Counted from the stretch's first letter, positions 1 through 13,490 are shown. The stretch: DNA of 64,000 bases from Chinchilla lanigera (GCF_000276665.1 NW_004955465.1:2523294-2587293); one strand, 5' to 3'. Notes: a model not told the origin generated them from the letters alone. Numbers and translations are program-made.

Positions 1-2004
1 TTGTTCATTCTATTGTCCTTTGCTGGTTTGGGGGCTTAGGGGAAAGGGAAAGAGATTTTTAATTTTTAATTTTGTGTATATGTGTACTCTACTAAAATCT
101 GAGGGCCCTTTTCAAAATGTTCTTAAATGCATAAAACATACAAGATTTAAAAAAAAAGAAAACATACCAAAATACATTTCTCAACTATTAAAAAAAACAC
201 ATTTGAGAAATGGCACTATTTGTAGTTCTTTATGAAAGCATTAAATAAGATGTAATAGAGCAGCTAACAACTACTGCCTTCAACAGAAAGGACTCCGACA
301 GATCAAAACACTGAAGTTTCAGAAAATGTGCATGTCATTAATGTCTAACAGATACATCATGTTCCTTAATTTCCCCTGCACAGGAAAACAATAAACAGAA
401 TTTATTACTTAAATCCTATCCTACCATGCTGAAGAATATTTAAAAACAAAATAGCAAACCACTCACTCCTACTACTCATTTCCTACACAAAATTTTTTCC
501 TGTAATATCCAATAAACTTGTTTTCAACCAAATACAACTACATTATCCTCAAATGTATTTATATTCAGTATAACCCCCAGCACAGCAATAAACTGCAAGA
601 AGGAATATGGCTTCATGGATCAGAAGTCATAAAATCTAATTTTTGCCACATATTCACTATACAGTCCCAGGAAAATGAACATTGATCAATGCACAAATAA
701 CCACAATAACAAATATACAAAGAATTGACAGACGAATACTTCTTTTGATTCTGTGTTCTTCACTTACATTTATTAAATAATCAAAAGGACTCAACAGTTA
801 TGAGAATGGAGCACAGCTAATGAGGTAAATCATGCATACTGTACTCTGCAAGGTGAAAAAGCTTCCAGAAGCGAAAGCCAGATGGTCTTCTTCCCACCCT
901 AGGCATGGCATACACTCCATCCACTGTCCCCTCTACTGCTTCTCTGTCACACTCACCCTGCAAGTGAGCATCCTTGTAAATATCTTTATCCCTGAAACCT
1001 GCATTTCACCCCTATTTGTACTGCTACCTCCAGCCAGCAGATGCGGCCAGCTCCCACACAGTCTGCGCCAGAAAGCCACTCTTTCAAACCTTATCGCCAC
1101 CCATGGTGTATCCATGTATGACTGTATGAGGTCGCTCCATGTCCTGGTGTCAGCAGCAGTCTGGAGACACAGACAGAATGAAGAGCCACACAGCAAATAC
1201 TCAATCGTAATTCAAAATTCTAATATTGCTACCACTCTAAAAAATGGATTTCCACAGGCCATGTAATTGTACATTCTATTATGTATGTGACTTTTATATT
1301 GAGTGAACATTTTTCGGACTTCCACGAGATTTTAAGAATCTATCACTTGTCTATCTGCTAGTTCACAGTATCAAGTTACTATTCTACATTAAAGGGCATT
1401 TAAAGCACCACAGCCACTTGCCCACTAAAGAAAACACAAACTGGAACTCTCTGAGCAAGTATCTTTCTTCTCCTCCTATATTTCTTAGGGACAAACTTCA
1501 AGAAATGGAACCTGTGTACAGACCACCTTAAAGCTCCACTTTGTCATCAGGAACACAGGACTATACCTGTCTCACACAACATCAGCAACGCTGGTGTTAT
1601 TTCTTTAAAATATTATTTGCCCTAGGAATTAAAAATTATCCCCTCATTGTTGCTGTTTTCATCTGATTAGAGAATTCAGAGTAATTTCCCATTTACTACT
1701 TCACTGTCAAATTTCCTTTGTCCATTTACTTATTAACTTTTCTTATACTGTATATCTGAATAAACTACCTTTTAAATATTAACTTTATCTGTTTTAAAAT
1801 GAGTATTTTAAACATTTTATATCTGTCAGGCTTTTTATTTGAGTTCAGACTCTACAAACCCGAGAAGATAAATCTCTCCAGAGCCCTAAGACATTCTGTA
1901 TTTCCTACATACTGTTTTGATTTCTTTACGTCCACTTTAAAATTTATCATGACTTGTGGGACAAGTTTTACTACTCTCTCCTCCAAACGTCCACTCAATC
2001 CCAG

Positions 2005-2008
<4 letters not shown>

Positions 2009-2050
<42 letters not shown>
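2009..2050. repeat. (GT)21 microsatellite
   Basis: An uninterrupted GT dinucleotide run of 42 bases in HIVEP1 intron 2; likely polymorphic. Confidence 0.98.
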
Positions 2051-2055
<5 letters not shown>

Positions 2056-3377
2056 TATGAGAACAGGTATCATTCTAAAACTCTAAATGTTAGAAAAAAA
2101 GATTCACTTTAGAAATAGATTCTCTAAACAACTTGGCTGATACACAGGTCCACAGAGGGAGGGATACATGGGAAAGTACACTGTATTCCGCCCAATTTTT
2201 CACTGAATAATTTATTTAGATTTATCTAGATTTACCTGTCAACAGGTCCTCATCTCCCTGAAATGTTTTCACTGTCTCATTAAAAAAAGCATGACTGCAA
2301 TTTTTTTCTGAAACAGTAATACATATAAATTAGAACAGAACATACATTAAATGCCACCTGTTTTTACTTATAAGAAATCCTACCAGAAAAATTCTGTAAG
2401 ACAAATCAGAATATTTTTAAAAAGATTAATCTGTGACTTCCCTGAATAGAAATACTCCAACTTTGTATTTCAAGTAACTCAGGAATATAGTGAACAGCTG
2501 TGATTCTCACTAGTTAAACTCACAGATCGATTTCGGCCAAGATTAAACATGCATGCATATATTTACTCGTACAGAGTCTCTAATACATATACATACACAT
2601 TTTCTGTAACAAAAATAATATCCACATCCATGAGGTGTCAGTAGCTCTTCATACATCAGTACCAAGGGCTTGATTCATACAAATGCTATTTTTCTCAAAT
2701 CTAACATGTTCTCAACTCTAAGCTTACCCAAGTGATTTTTTCCATTGTATTTTTGCTGATGTCCCGCATTTCCAGGCTGTTTCCAGGGCACATCAGGTCA
2801 GAATACCACACGCAGCATCCTGCAGCCTGATCCAACCCTGAAGTCGAAAAACTACACCACTGGTTCAAGCTTCTGTCCTTGTATCTCTCAGCTCCTAAAT
2901 TTCTCTTTCTTTTTTTATTTTTCAGTGGGGGAAAGCCCACAATGAGGGGAAGTTGGAATCATAGATACAGATTTTGAGACTGGGATTTGGAGAACAGTTT
3001 CATTTGGACATGGAAAGTAAAGCCAATTCTTGGGTTGGAGGCGTAGCTTTTTCATGGCATCAGGAAACTCTGCCTCCCATCTGAGTCTCCCCTGACAGCT
3101 TCAGTGGCTCCAAAGCACTCAGAGCTTTGTATGTGCTGGTGTAATTCTGGGTTTGTCTTATCTCTTCTCTTACTGAACTACAGGGTCACGGAGGCTAAGA
3201 TTTATGCCAGAGTCGCTCTGGTTTTCCCCACAGCACTTGGGGGCGTGATGCCTTGTAGAATTATATATGACATTTCCTGAGGACATAAGAAAAAATTTCC
3301 AATCTACGAAGAGTAAAAATTCTAAAACTTTTACTTCACTTAATAAAATGCTTTAAAATTTTTTTCATGGATACTGT

Positions 3378-3483
3378 GTTTTTTAGTTTTTAGTTTTTAG
3401 TTTTTCTCCAGTACCGGGAACTGAACTCACGACCTTGCGCTTGCGAGGCAGGCGCTTTGCCGCTGAGCTAAATCCCCAGCCCC
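3378..3483 (-). mobile_element. ID SINE, GGTACC-type subfamily (minus strand)
   Basis: A tRNA-derived SINE read on the minus strand, ending in an A-rich tail (T-rich on plus). It is flanked by an exact 15-base target duplication TTTCATGGATACTGT at 3363-3377 and 3484-3498, showing a fairly recent L1-mediated insertion. Its copy of the subfamily GGTACC reads AGTACC on the plus strand. Confidence 0.93.
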
Positions 3484-4240
3484 TTTCATGGATACTGTTA
3501 CCAAAAGTATAATTTTAAAAGCCTGTGGAAGAAAAAGTAATCCTTGTTATAAACTTCTTACTGACTTACCTCAAAAGACATGTATTTGTATCAGTGTTTA
3601 ACGGAAGTGTAAGATACAGACTGACATGCATATACAACTCCCCACTTAACTTCTGCAACAAATCCAGGTGTCAAAAGGCCATTTAACATTTATGAAACCC
3701 ACTTTATACTTACAGCACTTTGGTTCTATCAAGAACATTACTGGAAGGTGTGAGCTTTTAAATCAGACTTCATTCAGGAAGCACACAGCTGCAACTCCAA
3801 CTGTGAGGTGACAGCCTATAAACACCTGGCCTCATCCCTCCACTCTTGAACCAGAGGTTTGCCAATTTCACTTTAAGATGAACGGTTCTGATCCTGATTG
3901 CCTCTATACCCAATGATAGTCTCTACACCCAAACTCCACAATGCCTATACTGTGAAATGCATACCTATCCAAGTACCTCATCCTCAAAAGTCCCTCTTCA
4001 TTAACATACTATTTGCAACAAATACATTCTTCAGGAGAAAATTAAAGGCTTGCAAATAAGAGGCAATCTAGAAATTTAATGTTAAAAATTTATATAAAAT
4101 CATTATAAGATTCTATACATAACGTATTCTGCCAGTTAGGTAAAATCGGAGGAATTATTCTCAGTTCTAAAACTTATATGAACATACAGCTATTATAAAG
4201 ATGTGGATATACTATAATGGTCCAATCATATCCTCCCCAA

Positions 4241-4327
4241 GGGCCGGGGACATATATCAGTGGCACAAGCACCTGCCTGGCAAGCCTGAAGTTGTGAGTT
4301 TGATTCCCAGTACCAAAAAAAAAAAAA
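4241..4327 (+). mobile_element. ID SINE, older AGTACC-type
   Basis: A tRNA-like head with recognisable A and B boxes, ending CCCAGTACC and a poly(A) tail. More diverged than the GGTACC-type copies; no clear target duplication. Confidence 0.85.
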
Positions 4328-4704
4328 CCCTGACCCCCAAAGGTAAAGATGGTACTTAGTTCTGATGCAAGCAAAATTACCACTTCCTTTGTACTAACTG
4401 AACAGAGCAGGGTCAAAGCAGAGCCTTACAAGCACATAAAGTTTAGACTTTGAAGATGACTTGGAAACATTGGGAAATCTGGGTAGCTGGAAAGAGCACA
4501 GAACCAAAATATATTTTCAGAAAAGAAAGGTACTGTAGGTTTCAATTATTGTACAGAACACCAAAATTACTCTATAGAAATACAACAGAGAAAATTTAAG
4601 AAGCTAATCAGGGTAAAGCAACAAGGAGATAAATCTAGAGGTAAAAAAAAGTTACAAAACTCTCCGACCACAAACTTGTTCAGCAGGCATACTCAATTTA
4701 TATA

Positions 4705-5003
4705 CAGTCACCTGGCTGCATCAATGGATTCTGTCTCCAATGTCAGCCAATCACAAATTGAAAATATTTGAAAAGCACTGCACCTGTACTGACCCGTGTG
4801 GGTTTTTTTCCTTGTCACTCTTCCCTCAACAATACCATATAGTAATCATTTACACAGCATTTTCATTGTGTGAGGTGAAGTCTACGGGAGGAGATGCATA
4901 GGTTACACACAAATACTCGATATACAAACATTACAAAGTGGTGATTTGGCTATTTGCTGGGGCCCAGGAACCAACCTCCTGCAGAGAATGGAAGGACTAC
5001 TAA
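4705..5003 (-). mobile_element. MER2/Tigger-like DNA transposon relic
   Basis: It ends in a degraded version of the family's terminal phrase (here CCCAGGAACCAACCTCCTG), and the body contains the AT-rich stretch with an 'aggttacacacaaatactcgat'-like block typical of MER2-type elements. Strongly diverged. Confidence 0.5.
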
Positions 5004-5029
5004 GTGCCAGTGTCACATTAAATCTTTAA

Positions 5030-5170
5030 ATACTTACGTAGCCACTATTATTGTCCCCATCTAAGGTGAAAAAAAACAGGCTCAGAAAGATCAAGTTAAC
5101 ATCATGGTGGTCACAGACATAGAAAACTGCAGAAGAATTCAATCCCAATCCCACAGCTCCAAAGTCTTGC
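5030..5170 (-). mobile_element. MIR SINE fragment
   Basis: It matches the MIR reverse-strand pattern 'ccca-tttaa-gatga-aaacaggctcagaaagat-aagttaac', followed by a block ending in 'cacagctccaaagtc'. Ancient and diverged. Confidence 0.65.
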
Positions 5171-6130
5171 TTCTTTTTTTTCCAACTCCACCACACTTGT
5201 AGCGACAGAAGCCAAGACGTAAAATGTATCAATATGTTAATACTGTATCTGCATCAGTACTATGGATTTTAGGTATCGATAAAGCCTGCAATAGCATATT
5301 AAAGGCACAATTATTTAGTTTATCTCTTTTAAACAGCATCTAGATTTTCTGTCAACTTGATGGGTCTCTACAAATAGACTTTAATAAAAAACAGTACTAA
5401 AATGCATTGTGTAATTTGATGTTCTCCGGGCCCAGGAAAACATCCGGCACAGGGGGACACTTGGTACACACTCATGGGCAATACAGCAAGGACAAAGACA
5501 GGAGTTCACAAATCGTCTTCCTAAGGCACAACCACAAATCCAAACGAAAGTGTCATGAACAACCCTGTGTGTACTCCAGACACCAGGTTAGCCTTCCACA
5601 AACTGAGCATTTCTTCATGGAAAGGACCAAACTTCAGTAACACCAGCACAGCAGAAGCCTATGCCATTCTTCCCCAAGGCTGCTTCTAGCCCTGGCTCAG
5701 TTCAGACAATGCTATAGTTCAACCGTGAAGAGGCAGCTGTGAAACCAGCAGCTTCACCACCACTGGCCAGGCCAGATCTGCCAGATGTGGAAGCACAGTC
5801 AGGTATGTGGCAATTCCATCAGCAAAAGAATTTGCAGAGGCTCTGGCAGCTTGAGGCTGAGGTTCTATTCAGGTCAAGCAAGACTCCAGCAGACTGGCCA
5901 CCGCGAGCTCTGGGAAGTGAGACAACCACGGAGCATCTGGTAAACCGCCCACACATAACATGGCTGATCATACACTAGAGTGGGTTCAAGCCACCTGTGC
6001 ATCCCTAGCCCATAGAGACATGTGCAAAGACGAGGCAAGGCGAAGCATGGGTAAACACCAAAGCCAGAGCAGATACTAGAACTGCCTGTAACTTGGAAGT
6101 GCACCAGCCCATGCTCACATCGCCAATGAC

Positions 6131-6179
6131 AACTGAAAGCTTGACTGACTTGCAAAACTGAAAGCTTGACTAAGTTGCA
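6131..6179. repeat. 25-bp imperfect tandem duplication
   Basis: Two adjacent units (6131-6154 and 6156-6179) share AACTGAAAGCTTGACT and end in TTGCA, differing in a few bases between. It lies just upstream of the recognisable part of an old L1. Confidence 0.8.
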
Positions 6180-6631
6180 ATCTCTCTTCAATTGGCCCTT
6201 GGGCAAACACAAAATTATACAGCTTGACCCTTCAAAGCTAGGCTTTAAGTAAAAAAGAAAACAAACAACAAACAACAAAAGACAAAGGAGCAGAGACATC
6301 AGGAGCTGTACAATGTCGAAGACACAGCCTTCACAGTTTGGGTACCCACAAGTTACAAAACAAAGAACAACCAAGGAACGGGAATCAGAAGTTGCTACAA
6401 TCCATTCTCCAAATGCTGAGTATGCAGCAACAAACCTGGAGATATTAAGAGAAACAAAGTGTAACTCAGGCTTAGGGGGGAAAAAAGCAGACAACAGAAA
6501 CTGTCTCTGGTTGCTCCATTTAATAGATTAAAACTTCAAAGTAGATGTTATATAAATACCTATGTTCAAAACACTCAAAGCATGCTTAAAGAGCTACTGA
6601 AGTATGATTATAATAATAAATAAGACTCTCA

Positions 6632-6732
6632 GGGGCCGGGGATTTAGCTCAGCGGCAAAGCGCCTGCCTGGCAAGTGCAAGGTCGTGAGTTCGGTTCCCG
6701 GTACCAGAGAAAAACCAAAAAAAAAAAAAAAA
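6632..6732 (+). mobile_element. ID SINE, GGTACC-type, inserted in old L1
   Basis: Full-length tRNA-like body with A box TAGCTCAGCGG and a B-box region GAGTTCGGTTCC, ending GGTACC and an A-rich tail. Exact target duplication AATAAGACTCTCA at 6619-6631 and 6733-6745. Confidence 0.95.
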
Positions 6733-6984
6733 AATAAGACTCTCAAAAAAGAGACTGAATATTAAAAAAAAGAAAACAAATTCTGGAGCTAAAAAATGTA
6801 ACAAATGAAATAAAAAATCTACTAGAGGAGATCAGTATCAAATTTGAGTTGGCACAAAAATCAGTACACTTGAAGACAACTCAACAGAAATTTTCCTATC
6901 TGAGGAATAAAGAGAAAAGAGATGGAAGAAATATCAACAGTGCCTCAGAGACCAGAGAAACAGCAAAAACATACCAACATCCAA

Positions 6985-7262
6985 TCAGTCCCCTGCATCC
7001 ACAGTCAATCAACCACAGATAAAGAACATCTGAAAAAAAAAAAACCTGCAACTATACTGTACATATGTAGGCTTTTCTTATTACTCCCTAAATATAGTAT
7101 AATAACTACACAGCACTCATACTGTATTAAGTATTATAATGAAGTACATGGAAGGATATGTGTAGGTGCATCATTTTTCATAAAGAACTTGAATATCTGC
7201 AGATCTGGGTACCTGAGGGGGTCCTGGAACCAATCCTCAGATAGCAAGGTATGGCTGTGTAT
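6985..7262 (-). mobile_element. MER2/Tigger-like DNA transposon relic
   Basis: It ends with the recognisable terminal phrase 'gtcctggaaccaatcc' followed by a diverged inverted repeat end. The middle has the family's 'gtattaagtattataatgaagtacatggaaggat' block. It interrupts the old L1. Confidence 0.65.
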
Positions 7263-9389
7263 GCGGTGAGAAAAAAAAAAAAAAAAAGACAAAAAAAATA
7301 CTTGAAGAAATTATAGCTAAAATTTCCCAAATTTGATGAAAACAAACTATAATATAGGTATTCAAAAAATTCAACAAAACTCCCAACAAGATAAACACAA
7401 ACAGATCCACACCTAACACATCATAATCTATTGAAAGATAAGGAGGAAATAAACATAAAAGCACCATGAAAAATACCATTCATCTCATACAGGGGGACGA
7501 GAAAAAAAAAAAGATCACCACAATAAACAACTGACTTCTCATCAGAAATAACCAACCAGAGGACAGTGAAATGGTCAGAGTACAGAAAAACAACAGCAAA
7601 CATTTTCAAAACTGAAGGAAAAATAAACATATTCCAAGAATTGTTAAGAGATTTGTTGTAAGAACACCTGCATTATAACAAAGTCTATGTAACTACTTCA
7701 GATTGGAGGCAAATGGGAAAGGATGACAACTTTATTCCACAGGAAGAGAAAATTGACAGATATGATCAATATGTAGGCAGTTATAAGACTCTACTAATAT
7801 TTTCTCATTTTTTCTTTTAAATTATTAAAAAGCAGTAATTTAACACTCCATGAGTACCTTTATAACATAGGAATCAAACATAAACAGTAGTGGCATAAAA
7901 GAGAAAAAAGGAAGACCTCAAGCAAAGGTTCAGTATTTTACCTAAGTTTAGTCAGTATTCTTAAGTAGACAGTCATATAGTAAGATGCACACTATAATCT
8001 CCAAAGCAATCACTAACTTGAAAAGTAGAGTAAATAAAAAAGACCAGAGAAATCAAAAGTATATTAAAAAGTGAACATAAAAGATAGCAATGGAGGAGGC
8101 AGAGAGGACCAAAAAGTATGAAGCAAGTAGAGAAAAACAGCAAAATGACAGACCTAAATGTAACATCAATTACATCATAGTCACCCAAAAAAAGATTGTC
8201 AGACTGTATGAAAAGGCAACAGTAACAATACGCAGTCTAGGGATGACATAATGTAGACCCATATAAATGAAAAATTCAAAGTAAAAGGACAGGAAAACAC
8301 ACACCAAACAAAACTCTAGCCAGCCAGAGTCTACAAAATCAGCGGTACAAAAGATGATAACCACCACCAGACCTGAGATTTCAGAGAACTCCACCTGACT
8401 GCAGACTTGAAAGAGACTGGCTTACAGCAACACTGTGCACACTATCAGCTCAATCCAAACTGACAAAGAAATGTGGTGCAATACTGACATAAAAGAATAT
8501 TACTTAGCAATAAAAGGTAACGAAAACCCTGATACCTGCTACAATGCAGACAAATCTCAAACATATTATACTAAGTGAAAGTTAAATGTAAAAACATTAC
8601 ACTGTGTAAGTCTACATTAAATGTCTGTAAAAGGCAATGGTAGAGAGCCGGGAAGCAGACCAGCAGTTGCCGAGAATGGGAGTGTGGACCAACTGCAAAC
8701 AGGCTCAAGGCAATTTTGGGGATGGCAGACATGCTCTAAAATTGGATTGTGGGAAAGGCTGCCCACATCCTATTGCTGCTGTACAACTACTATCACTGAA
8801 TTGCACTTACACTGGGTGGGTTTTATTATATCATATCATAATAAAGCCATCCATTATACAGTAACATGACTAAGGCAGTGAATTACTGTCTGAAGACTTA
8901 AAGTTACTTTTTCTGTGCAAGAGTTATCATAAAATACAGGCTTAACACAAACTCTAGCTCTTCCACGATGTAACATGAATGCTGAACGTGCACATGTAAC
9001 TCATCACCCATTTGGCATTTATTCCATCAACGCAGATCAACTTATACTACCAGCATCTAGCCAGCCACATAAGGCTTTCAATCATTGAGCTATGTAGTCA
9101 TACATCTTCTATATGGTAGTTGAATATTTACTTATATCTCCACTTGTCAAATATTTGCACAGCTGTCTTGACTTTCATGTGTAAGCCATTATGCTCTTTA
9201 CGTCCTCAACTATAAATTTTTTAGAAGATGGGGACAGAGCTACTGAATTCTACAACATGTTCAACACATGAAGCAAGGTCACAAAAATCCAGAGGCTTCT
9301 GAGCAAGAAGGCATCACGGCCCTTTGTTCCTAACACACTCCATCATCGTCAAAGGGCCCTTCCTGTCACTGAGAAGGCGAACACATGAA

Positions 9390-9437
9390 CAGTTACTGAT
9401 TCTCATGTTGTGTGAGCCACATGCTCACATCAGTATG
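9390..9437 (+). repeat. Hairpin-bearing inverted repeat, left arm
   Basis: 48 bases that recur as the reverse complement at 10805-10854 with one small indel and a few substitutions. Inside is a perfect 7-bp stem TGTGAGC/GCTCACA with a 5-base loop (9411-9429), kept in both copies. Family unknown. Confidence 0.85.
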
Positions 9438-10543
9438 CACCAAAATAAAGAGGCTCCTGAATGTCTGTGGGGACACACTGAACTGCTTTCAAAAATACTT
9501 CTCCAAGTCCTCAGTTATTACACTCAACGGAGTCTATTCCTACACAGAAAGTATTAAAACAAGCAAAATCAAGCAAAACAACCTGAACACAAAAAATATC
9601 ATTTTCTCTACCAACTCCCCTATCACCCCAAAGCCTCAGAAATAAAGAATCATTAGGATAACAGAGCAAGTGTAGCAGAGAATACTGAGAATTTAGATAG
9701 ACCAGAAGTACAACTATGTTCCTAATATTTAAGCACAGAGTCTAATGCTTCCTGTGTGCTGATAGCAAGTACTGCCCTTGTTCTATGCGGGAACCCCAGC
9801 CCTCCACTCACGAGGGGTAGCATTTCCTCTTAGGGTTCACTTTCAGAAAGCACTGCTTTAAACACAACTCTCTTTTGCTGAAAAACAGTCTGTTCCAAGG
9901 TGTCCGACACAGTCTGACGTACAGTGTTGGAAATGGGTTGCTGTGACTATTTCTCTACCACTTTGAGTTCAACACAGTGGTGACCAATGAACACAGCACA
10001 GTTAGAAAAGGAACAGTATTCTGTCTGGCAAAACAGCCAGCTCAGCAATAAGCCAGGCCTTTTGGGTGGAAACAAACAACCTTGGCATTAGAAGATCAAG
10101 AAAAATTGAATGTTTATGGCAAAACCAACCCAGCACTGCCTTCACATTGTCCTTCCGGACCAAATGTGAACTACCTTAGAGAACCTGGCAGGCAGCAGAC
10201 TCACATGTTTAACCAGCAGCTTTCAGTCCCACTATAATTCAATCCACAGCAATCTTCTATGGAAAGATAAGGCTTTCTTAGTTACTATTAGGCAGTTATA
10301 TGCAGATCTTTTTCTTCACTGGCAAATCTAAAGATTTGGAAGATAAGTAAATGCTAATCCTTCAGACACAGATACACCTAAGCACCATAAAGATCAGGTT
10401 TTGTATCAATTAAATTGGTGCAACTCTGAAGACTATCATGGCTTCATTTTATGCTTAGGGATTTCTATGTTAATTACACAGTGATTCTAGTTAAATAGTA
10501 ACCAAGTACTCATATTTTATATAAAATTCCATATTTTTTGAAC

Positions 10544-10620
10544 TTTTTTTTAGTACCTGGGGATGGTACCCAGATCTTTACACATGTTAGGCAAGTGCTC
10601 TATCACTGAGATCCCCAGCT
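10544..10620 (-). mobile_element. Old ID SINE
   Basis: Reverse-strand ID pattern: T-run, 'gtacctgggga-ggtacccagatc', 'caagtgctctatcactgagatccccagct'. Diverged and without clear flanking repeats. Confidence 0.8.
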
Positions 10621-10804
10621 ATATTCTGTGAATATTTCTGGATAGCACCAGTCTCAAGAATACCTTCTAGAATGAAATTCATCATACAGAATTTCTCAAA
10701 ATGTCTTAAAGATGAAAAAGGGAAAAAAACACTTCTCCAAACTTTTCATTTTTCAAGTTGTAGAAGTTTAAAAAAAGAATGAAAAGAAATTCATGAAAGA
10801 AAGT

Positions 10805-10854
10805 CATACTGATGTGAGCATGTGGCTCACACACAATGTGAGAATCAGTAACTG
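10805..10854 (-). repeat. Hairpin-bearing inverted repeat, right arm
   Basis: The opposite-strand partner of 9390-9437, about 1.4 kb away. The same 7-bp stem and 5-base loop are retained here. Confidence 0.85.
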
Positions 10855-11129
10855 CTTGTGTGTTTGGACTAAATATAAGCCAAAAAAAGCTTAATGCTCC
10901 AGTACTTCTTAAGAGAGAAGAAAAAAACGATAACAGAATTTGAAAACAAGATGACAGAAAATTAACAATTATAGTGCATACTGTTATCTTCAAAGTATTT
11001 GATCGGATTATCAGATATAGGCATACAAAATTGATCAAACAATATAAACATTAACTGTTCCTTTCAATAAACTAATAGAAATTAGTATCACAATTACCTT
11101 AGCTATCTTGTGTACATGTTTATATATAT

Positions 11130-11750
11130 GTATATATCTTATATTTTTTTAATTTTCCTTTCTTCTTTTCTCCTTTCTCATCTCAGCTGTTCTTTCCTTT
11201 TGAGCAGTTTCTTTCCCTTTCACAATATCTAATGTACCTCTTAGATCTTATTTACTGTTTCTATTTCTTATACTAGGGAGACAATACAATGTTTACACAT
11301 GTGAGTCTGGTTTATTTCTTTTTTTTTTTTTTTTTGGTTTTTCTCCGGTACCAGGAACCGAACTCACGACCTTGCGCTTGTCAGGCAGGCGCTTTTGCCG
11401 CTGAGCTAAATCCCCAGCCCCAAGTCTGGTTTATTTCATTTGTGGGTATGGTCTCTAGTTGCATCCACTTATCCACAAAAGCCTCAAATTTTTCTTCATA
11501 GCTGAGTAGTACTCCACTGTATAAAAATACCACATCTTTTTTATCCATTTCTTGGTTGATGGGCATTTGGGCTGTTTCCAAGAATTAGCTATTACAAATT
11601 GTGTTGCTATATATCAATGATGTTTTCAATTCTTCTGGAAAAATACCCAGAAGGGGAATAGCTGGGTCAAATGGGACCTATAACCCTAGTTTTTTCAGGA
11701 ATCTCCCACTCCACACTGATTTCCACAGTAGTTGTACCAGTCTCTAATAT
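11130..11750 (-). mobile_element. L1 3' end, minus strand, split by an ID SINE
   Basis: Reverse-strand L1 ORF2 3' sequence. It has the typical 'tacccagaaggggaatagctgggtcaaatggg' block (split near 11645-11675) and, further left, a T-rich 3' UTR-like stretch. The ID at 11319-11422 sits inside it. Confidence 0.8.
11319..11422 (-). mobile_element. ID SINE, GGTACC-type
   Basis: Minus-strand full-length copy with an exact 15-base target duplication AGTCTGGTTTATTTC at 11304-11318 and 11423-11437. Confidence 0.95.
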
Positions 11751-13371
11751 CTTTTTTCATATGACTTCTGTCAAAAAATTCTGAGAAGAAACAGCCCTAT
11801 CTGATTGTAAGTTTTGATACTTAGTGAACACTGGCTAATAGTAACACCATGTATCTTTTATAATTGGCAATTATTAACATGCAGAATATCACTACTTAAT
11901 ACTCAAAACAATACTTATATATTACAAGTATTAAATATGTGAGTGAAAAATAAAGCAATTTATTCATAAAATATTTTTCTATATAATACAAGCAGCAACA
12001 TTAGCCCAGACTTGTTCAAACTGCTGCATTCTAAATGTGGGGCTTAAAAAATGTTTGTATATGATATGAGATTTTATCCACATTATGTATTTTTCTATTC
12101 TACTGTAAGATAAAATTATACCTCATCAGAACATATTTTGTACAAAGACATTCTAAAATAAAATCATTACTATGGTTAATCACACTATTACATTTTATAT
12201 TTCCTTTTAAAATGAAAAAAGCATTTGGCTAATGTTAATAAGCATTCAAAATGCATCAAATAAGCTCTCAACATGAGCTGAAAAATAATTATCTACCAAA
12301 AAACAGGGGTAGGTTTTCCATACTAAATCTACTCTCATATGTGTATCCCCAGTCAAACTAAATAATATTAGCTCCTAATAACATCAACAGCTTTTTATGT
12401 ATATATGTGTGCATGTGGGTGCATTATCATCAAAAAACTTTTTAAATTATTAAGATTTAAATTATTATGTATTTCTTTTCTAGCTAATCATATATAGTTC
12501 TTCTTCTTTGTCTTTTTTAAAATAAGCTGTGGGGTTGTTTTCCTTACAAGATTTCTAACTTCTCAAATCATGAGGCTGTCAGCACATCTGCTGACCTAAC
12601 ATTCAAATGTGAAAAACAATGTATAAACAGCTATAATACCACATGACAATCATCAAAATTGAACATATTCTGTTTCATAAGCTCAATAAGACAACACTTA
12701 CATTAACCACCAAATATAAAATGGTATTCATGGTAGGAGAGTTTATAAAGCAAGGACTAGAGTAGGCCCACAAATTAATAGCAATCAAAAACATTCATCT
12801 TAAATGAATCCTAAAACCCAGGTGGATTTCTCTTATTTCAAACAGGAGTGGAAGAGGAGCTAAAAGACAGTACCCATCTCAGAACCCAAACCCAGCACTT
12901 CACTTCATTGCACTTGGGGCATGATTTCAACACATTTTATAGCCGTTCAATATAATAAAACAAAAGACCTCACAGTTTCCTGAGATCTAGACGGAGATGC
13001 ACAAATATTCTGTTAAACCAAATTTAACACTGACAAAAGACAAGACAAGATCTGAATGAGTTTAAGTGGAAGAATGGAGGGGGTGGCCCCCTTGAGGAAA
13101 AATTCTCTCTCAATCTCTTTTCTGCACTGACCTCTCAGCCCCAGACCCCCAATCCTAGAGCAGTCAGGACAACACTGGAATGTGTCAGTAACCAACACAG
13201 AGCAAGTTTCAGCCTTCCTGTATAGTGTGAAATGCAATAGAAGGTTTCATGTGGGTGTTCCTCAGTTTTCTGTGTTTATGAAGCACACAAAACCCGTGAG
13301 CTTGCCGTAAACCAGTGTTTTCAGAAAGCAGTACTTCTCTGTACTGTTTCCCTGTGTCAGCTGCCATATTA

Positions 13372-13490
13372 TCCAGTCTTCACACATTATCTACACTTCA
13401 CAGCCAAGGAAAGCAACCTTCCAGGCTTCCCCAAGACCACAGAGCAGGTCATGCTCAGCCTGAAGCCAAACTCTGCTTTCATACCAATTA
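13372..13490 (-). mobile_element. MIR SINE fragment
   Basis: Reverse-strand MIR pattern: 'ttatctacacttcacagccaaggaaa', then 'cccaagaccacagagcaggtcatgctcagcctgaagcc'. Confidence 0.6.

Larger units (their letters stand above)
6300..8900 (+). mobile_element. Old L1 (L1M/HAL1-like), plus strand, interrupted
   Basis: Segments resemble the ORF1-side sequence of old L1s (for example 'ttctggagctaaaaaatgtaacaaatgaaataaaaaatctactagag' split over 6780-6830, and the 'aaaatttcccaaatttgatgaaaac' block near 7320). An L1 3'-end-like segment lies at 8420-8870. It is degenerate throughout, with no intact frame, and interrupted by a young ID SINE (6632-6732) and a Tigger-like piece (6985-7262). Confidence 0.7.

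Noticed and set aside
6632..6732. tRNA-like sequences with A and B boxes (here and at the other ID copies)
   Set aside because: They end in A-rich tails, have target duplications and lack a full cloverleaf. They are ID SINEs, not tRNA genes.
9324..9557. ORFs sharing CEPHAHIS at 9.4 kb and 10.8 kb
   Set aside because: The shared peptide comes from the inverted DNA repeat, not from related proteins. Reported as a repeat instead.
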